64,000 nucleotides of DNA from Aquanectria penicillioides. Taxonomy: Eukaryota > Ascomycota > Sordariomycetes > Hypocreales > Nectriaceae. Of this stretch, positions 61,835-64,000 are shown piece after piece; within the stretch, counting starts at the first letter, position 1, and each line of letters opens with the position of its first letter. The notes beneath the pieces are model-generated. The model saw only the letters and a list, made by a program, of their open reading frames with translations. It had not been told where the DNA came from and ran no database searches. The DNA is taken from positions 377,001 to 441,000 of the forward strand of contig PYIU01000005.1 of NCBI GenBank assembly GCA_003415625.1, in the 5' to 3' direction. The position numbers and the translations under genes are program-made.

Positions 61835-63710
61835 TTAGTGTTTAGTGGTGACGGTGCATGAATTCGGGCACAAACCTAGCGAACAGTCCAGATGTGGATA
61901 TCTTCTTGCGAAATCTTTGCTTAGTTTCCATTTGCATGGCTGATCTATCCCGAAATTTGACAACGCACGTGACATTACGATTTGTGGTCCAAACGGTGCC
62001 ATGCGACTTTGAGGTACATGCCATGGGGACTCAGTTGCTATTTCACCGTGAGCTGAGGTCTTTTGTGACGATGAAACGCGGACATCAAATCCCATGCGTG
62101 TCAATATTTCTTCAGCGAGAGCTTCTTGCGTTGAAGTAGGGCTGGCCGGAATTTGACAGCCTGTGGAATCAGGGGAAACTCGTAGATATACCCAATCAGG
62201 ATGGTGTAGCATTGAATTTGTGCCGTCACCCTCACCGCCCCGGACTAAAGGGAGGATGTGGGTAAAGAATAACTCGTGGATATTGACTGACACGTGGTGT
62301 TGAGGGAGCTCAATTACGGTGTTTAGGACAATGTCACGACTCATGGCGTCAAGGTCCAGACTGCCCGAATACAAAATCATTTGATCTCTGATTGAGGGCC
62401 AGTTGATGAAGTCAATAACCAAAGCATGGTCCGGTAGTGCAGTTTGAAGCGGAGTCGGTCTGAACGGTACCGGAATGGCGAGTCGGTCTTCTAATCTGTT
62501 CGAAATTCTCCATCTCATAACATACTCCATATATTTGGAGAAGTGCTACTTCTATCAGCATTGTATGTAACCTTTGACGGCGAACTGCGATTGAAGTGTG
62601 ATTGAACCTACCACTCCATATATGTAAGTTTGGAGACCCGCCAAGGAACCTATGACCTCCACTGCTACCGAAGCTAACTTTCCAACCAAGTCAGTGCTAG
62701 CAGAAGCTATTTTGGTTGACCCAATATTGCCAATGGACCTCGCCATTACATACTTCGCTGCGGACCTAACCTGATCGGCGAAGATGGTGGAGTTGTTGAT
62801 GATAGCAAGGCTGTTGAGATTTGGCCGCGAAAACTGAATTGAAGGGGGAACCGATGGCTCAGTCACACTTTTGATAGTTGCCATGAACTCATCAATACCC
62901 AATGGCTCAATGGCGAAAGGAAAGGCAGGTGTCTCCCAAGGAGGGTTTAGATGAGAGAAATCTACCCCTCCATAGAATTGAGAGTTACCTGATTGAGCGA
63001 GGTCTGCAGTGCAAACTAAATCGTTGCTCATATTCTGTATTGATTGAGTTGAATACCATGGACTGGTATGCGCATGGTTATATTCATTTCTGTTTGACGT
63101 GGAGGCCCGGGGTGTCAGCGGTTCGGGCTGAGGCTGGTCGCTCTGGACAATCCTCTCACTTTTGTCCATGTTAGATGAAGTTGGAGGTATTTGGGAAGGG
63201 GCCTCATCGGTCATTGTCTCGGGTAAAGATACTGAAACCTGAGGCTTGGTATTTGACTCAGGGTTGCTCAGCTCATCGAAGATAATATCATCTAAAAGAT
63301 GTCAGCAGAGATTGGTACTATCTCCAATGGAAGGGGAAAAAAAAGTTCGAGCTTGCGAACGAACCAGCAGCTGAGGTTGCTAAATTTCCGATGCTCAGAA
63401 GCTTTTGGCGAAACCGGAATAGTGAATCATCAACTTTGCGTTTCTCATCAATGAGTTTTAAGTGCGCCTGCAGGAGCTTGGAATATCTGGAATCCTCGAC
63501 GTTCGTTTGGTCGATAGATTTGAGTGTATCGATGAATGATTCCATCTGTTGAATGTGTGCTGCCTGCTTTTCCCGGGCGCACTGCTGGGAGATTCGATTC
63601 TGAGTTCGCTTCCTTTCTGCTGCCTGACCTGCGCCATGGTTCGATGCTTTTCGCTTCCTCCCGATTGACCTGTCGGCTCGGGAAGAAATAGATGTAGACT
63701 CAGAGTTCAT
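61835..63710 (-). CDS. bZIP transcription factor with DUF3425-type C-terminal domain, 578 aa, three exons
   Basis: Minus-strand exons: 63710-63365, 63291-62612, 62545-61835. Introns are 73 and 66 nt and phases fit. ATG at 63710 is the first one; the frame is open a few codons further only through a TTG. Basic region at residues 32-48 (ERKRTQNRISQQCAREK), with the NRxxxQxxxR spacing altered (QQCARE), followed by a weak leucine-zipper-like helix with I, M and L heptad positions. The middle is Ser/Pro/Gln rich. From about residue 335 lies the DUF3425-type region: YMEYVMRWRIS, RPTPLQTALPDHALVIDFINWP and RDQMILY, typical of many fungal bZIP factors of stress or cluster control. Stop codons of this gene and the monooxygenase are about 190 bp apart. 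It may be a second regulator of the cluster or the first gene outside it. Confidence 0.9.
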
Positions 63711-64000
63711 TTTGACCAATTTGAGTCGGACGAAAGAAGTCTGAGGTGAATAGAACTTGATGGGATGAAGATTGACTACCCTGTGTCTGTCATAGGGCTT
63801 GATAGCGCAGAGATCAGAACCATGCAGTCTTAATTGGTGTACCGTGAGGTGAGAGTGGAGCGGCAGGTCATAGCCGATAAACTTAGGGACGATGACGAAT
63901 AGAATGGATGGTTTTTCTCAATGCACCAGGGTTTGCCCGTATTATTTGCCATGGGAGTCATTGGTTACTTTCGGGAGCAGATCAAATACCCCAGACCCGA
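63711..64000. other. Upstream region of the bZIP gene
   Basis: 290 bp holding the presumed promoter and leader of the minus-strand bZIP gene. No clear TATA box or second gene is seen before the window ends. Confidence 0.5.

Overview
The window reads as nuclear DNA of a filamentous ascomycete (Pezizomycotina, probably Sordariomycetes, perhaps Hypocreales). The basis is short GT..AG introns of about 50-140 nt, tRNA genes with 10-nt introns next to the anticodon, a C2H2-plus-Zn2Cys6 transcription factor, a bZIP protein with a DUF3425-type C-terminus, and a vanillyl-alcohol oxidase of the Penicillium type. Species cannot be fixed from the sequence alone.

Layout. 1-135: apparent C-terminal tail of a membrane protein cut by the window edge. 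0.9-1.7 kb: two intron-containing tRNA genes, Ser(CGA) and Lys(CTT), both on the minus strand. 1.7-46.5 kb: a very gene-poor stretch, GC-rich in most parts and full of microsatellites and homopolymers. I can support only five protein genes in it: a Pro/Ser-rich protein (16.4-18.2 kb), a 125-aa hypothetical (22.2 kb), a metallo-beta-lactamase-fold protein with an N-terminal Cys4 motif (25.3-26.2 kb), and two small conserved-looking minus-strand proteins of 145 aa (27 kb) and 81 aa (36.8 kb).

46.5-63.7 kb: composition becomes more AT-rich and gene density rises sharply. Seven loci form what looks like a catabolic gene cluster for para-substituted phenols: vanillyl-alcohol oxidase (+), C2H2/Zn2Cys6 regulator (+), aldehyde dehydrogenase (-), zinc alcohol dehydrogenase (-), a decayed second aldehyde dehydrogenase (-), a type I Baeyer-Villiger monooxygenase (+) and a bZIP/DUF3425 regulator (-). 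A reasonable reading is that VAO oxidises or hydroxylates the benzylic position of a 4-alkyl or 4-allyl phenol, that ADH and ALDH carry the alcohol or aldehyde onward, and that the BVMO inserts oxygen next to a ketone. The first three steps would suit eugenol or vanillyl alcohol. VAO-ADH-BVMO would suit 4-ethylphenol through 4-hydroxyacetophenone. The substrate is inference; the enzyme classes are well supported by motifs.

Regulatory signals support a unit. The regulator and ALDH promoters share an identical 15-bp element containing CGG-N5-CGG, CCG-N5-CCG elements lie upstream of VAO and the BVMO, and clusters of CreA-type SYGGRG sites lie upstream of VAO and ADH.

Three genes (16.4 kb, 49.2 kb, 59.7 kb) are each broken by one missing base, and in each case a short run of C or G lies at or near the break. 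This pattern suggests homopolymer under-calling in the assembly rather than three independent pseudogenes.
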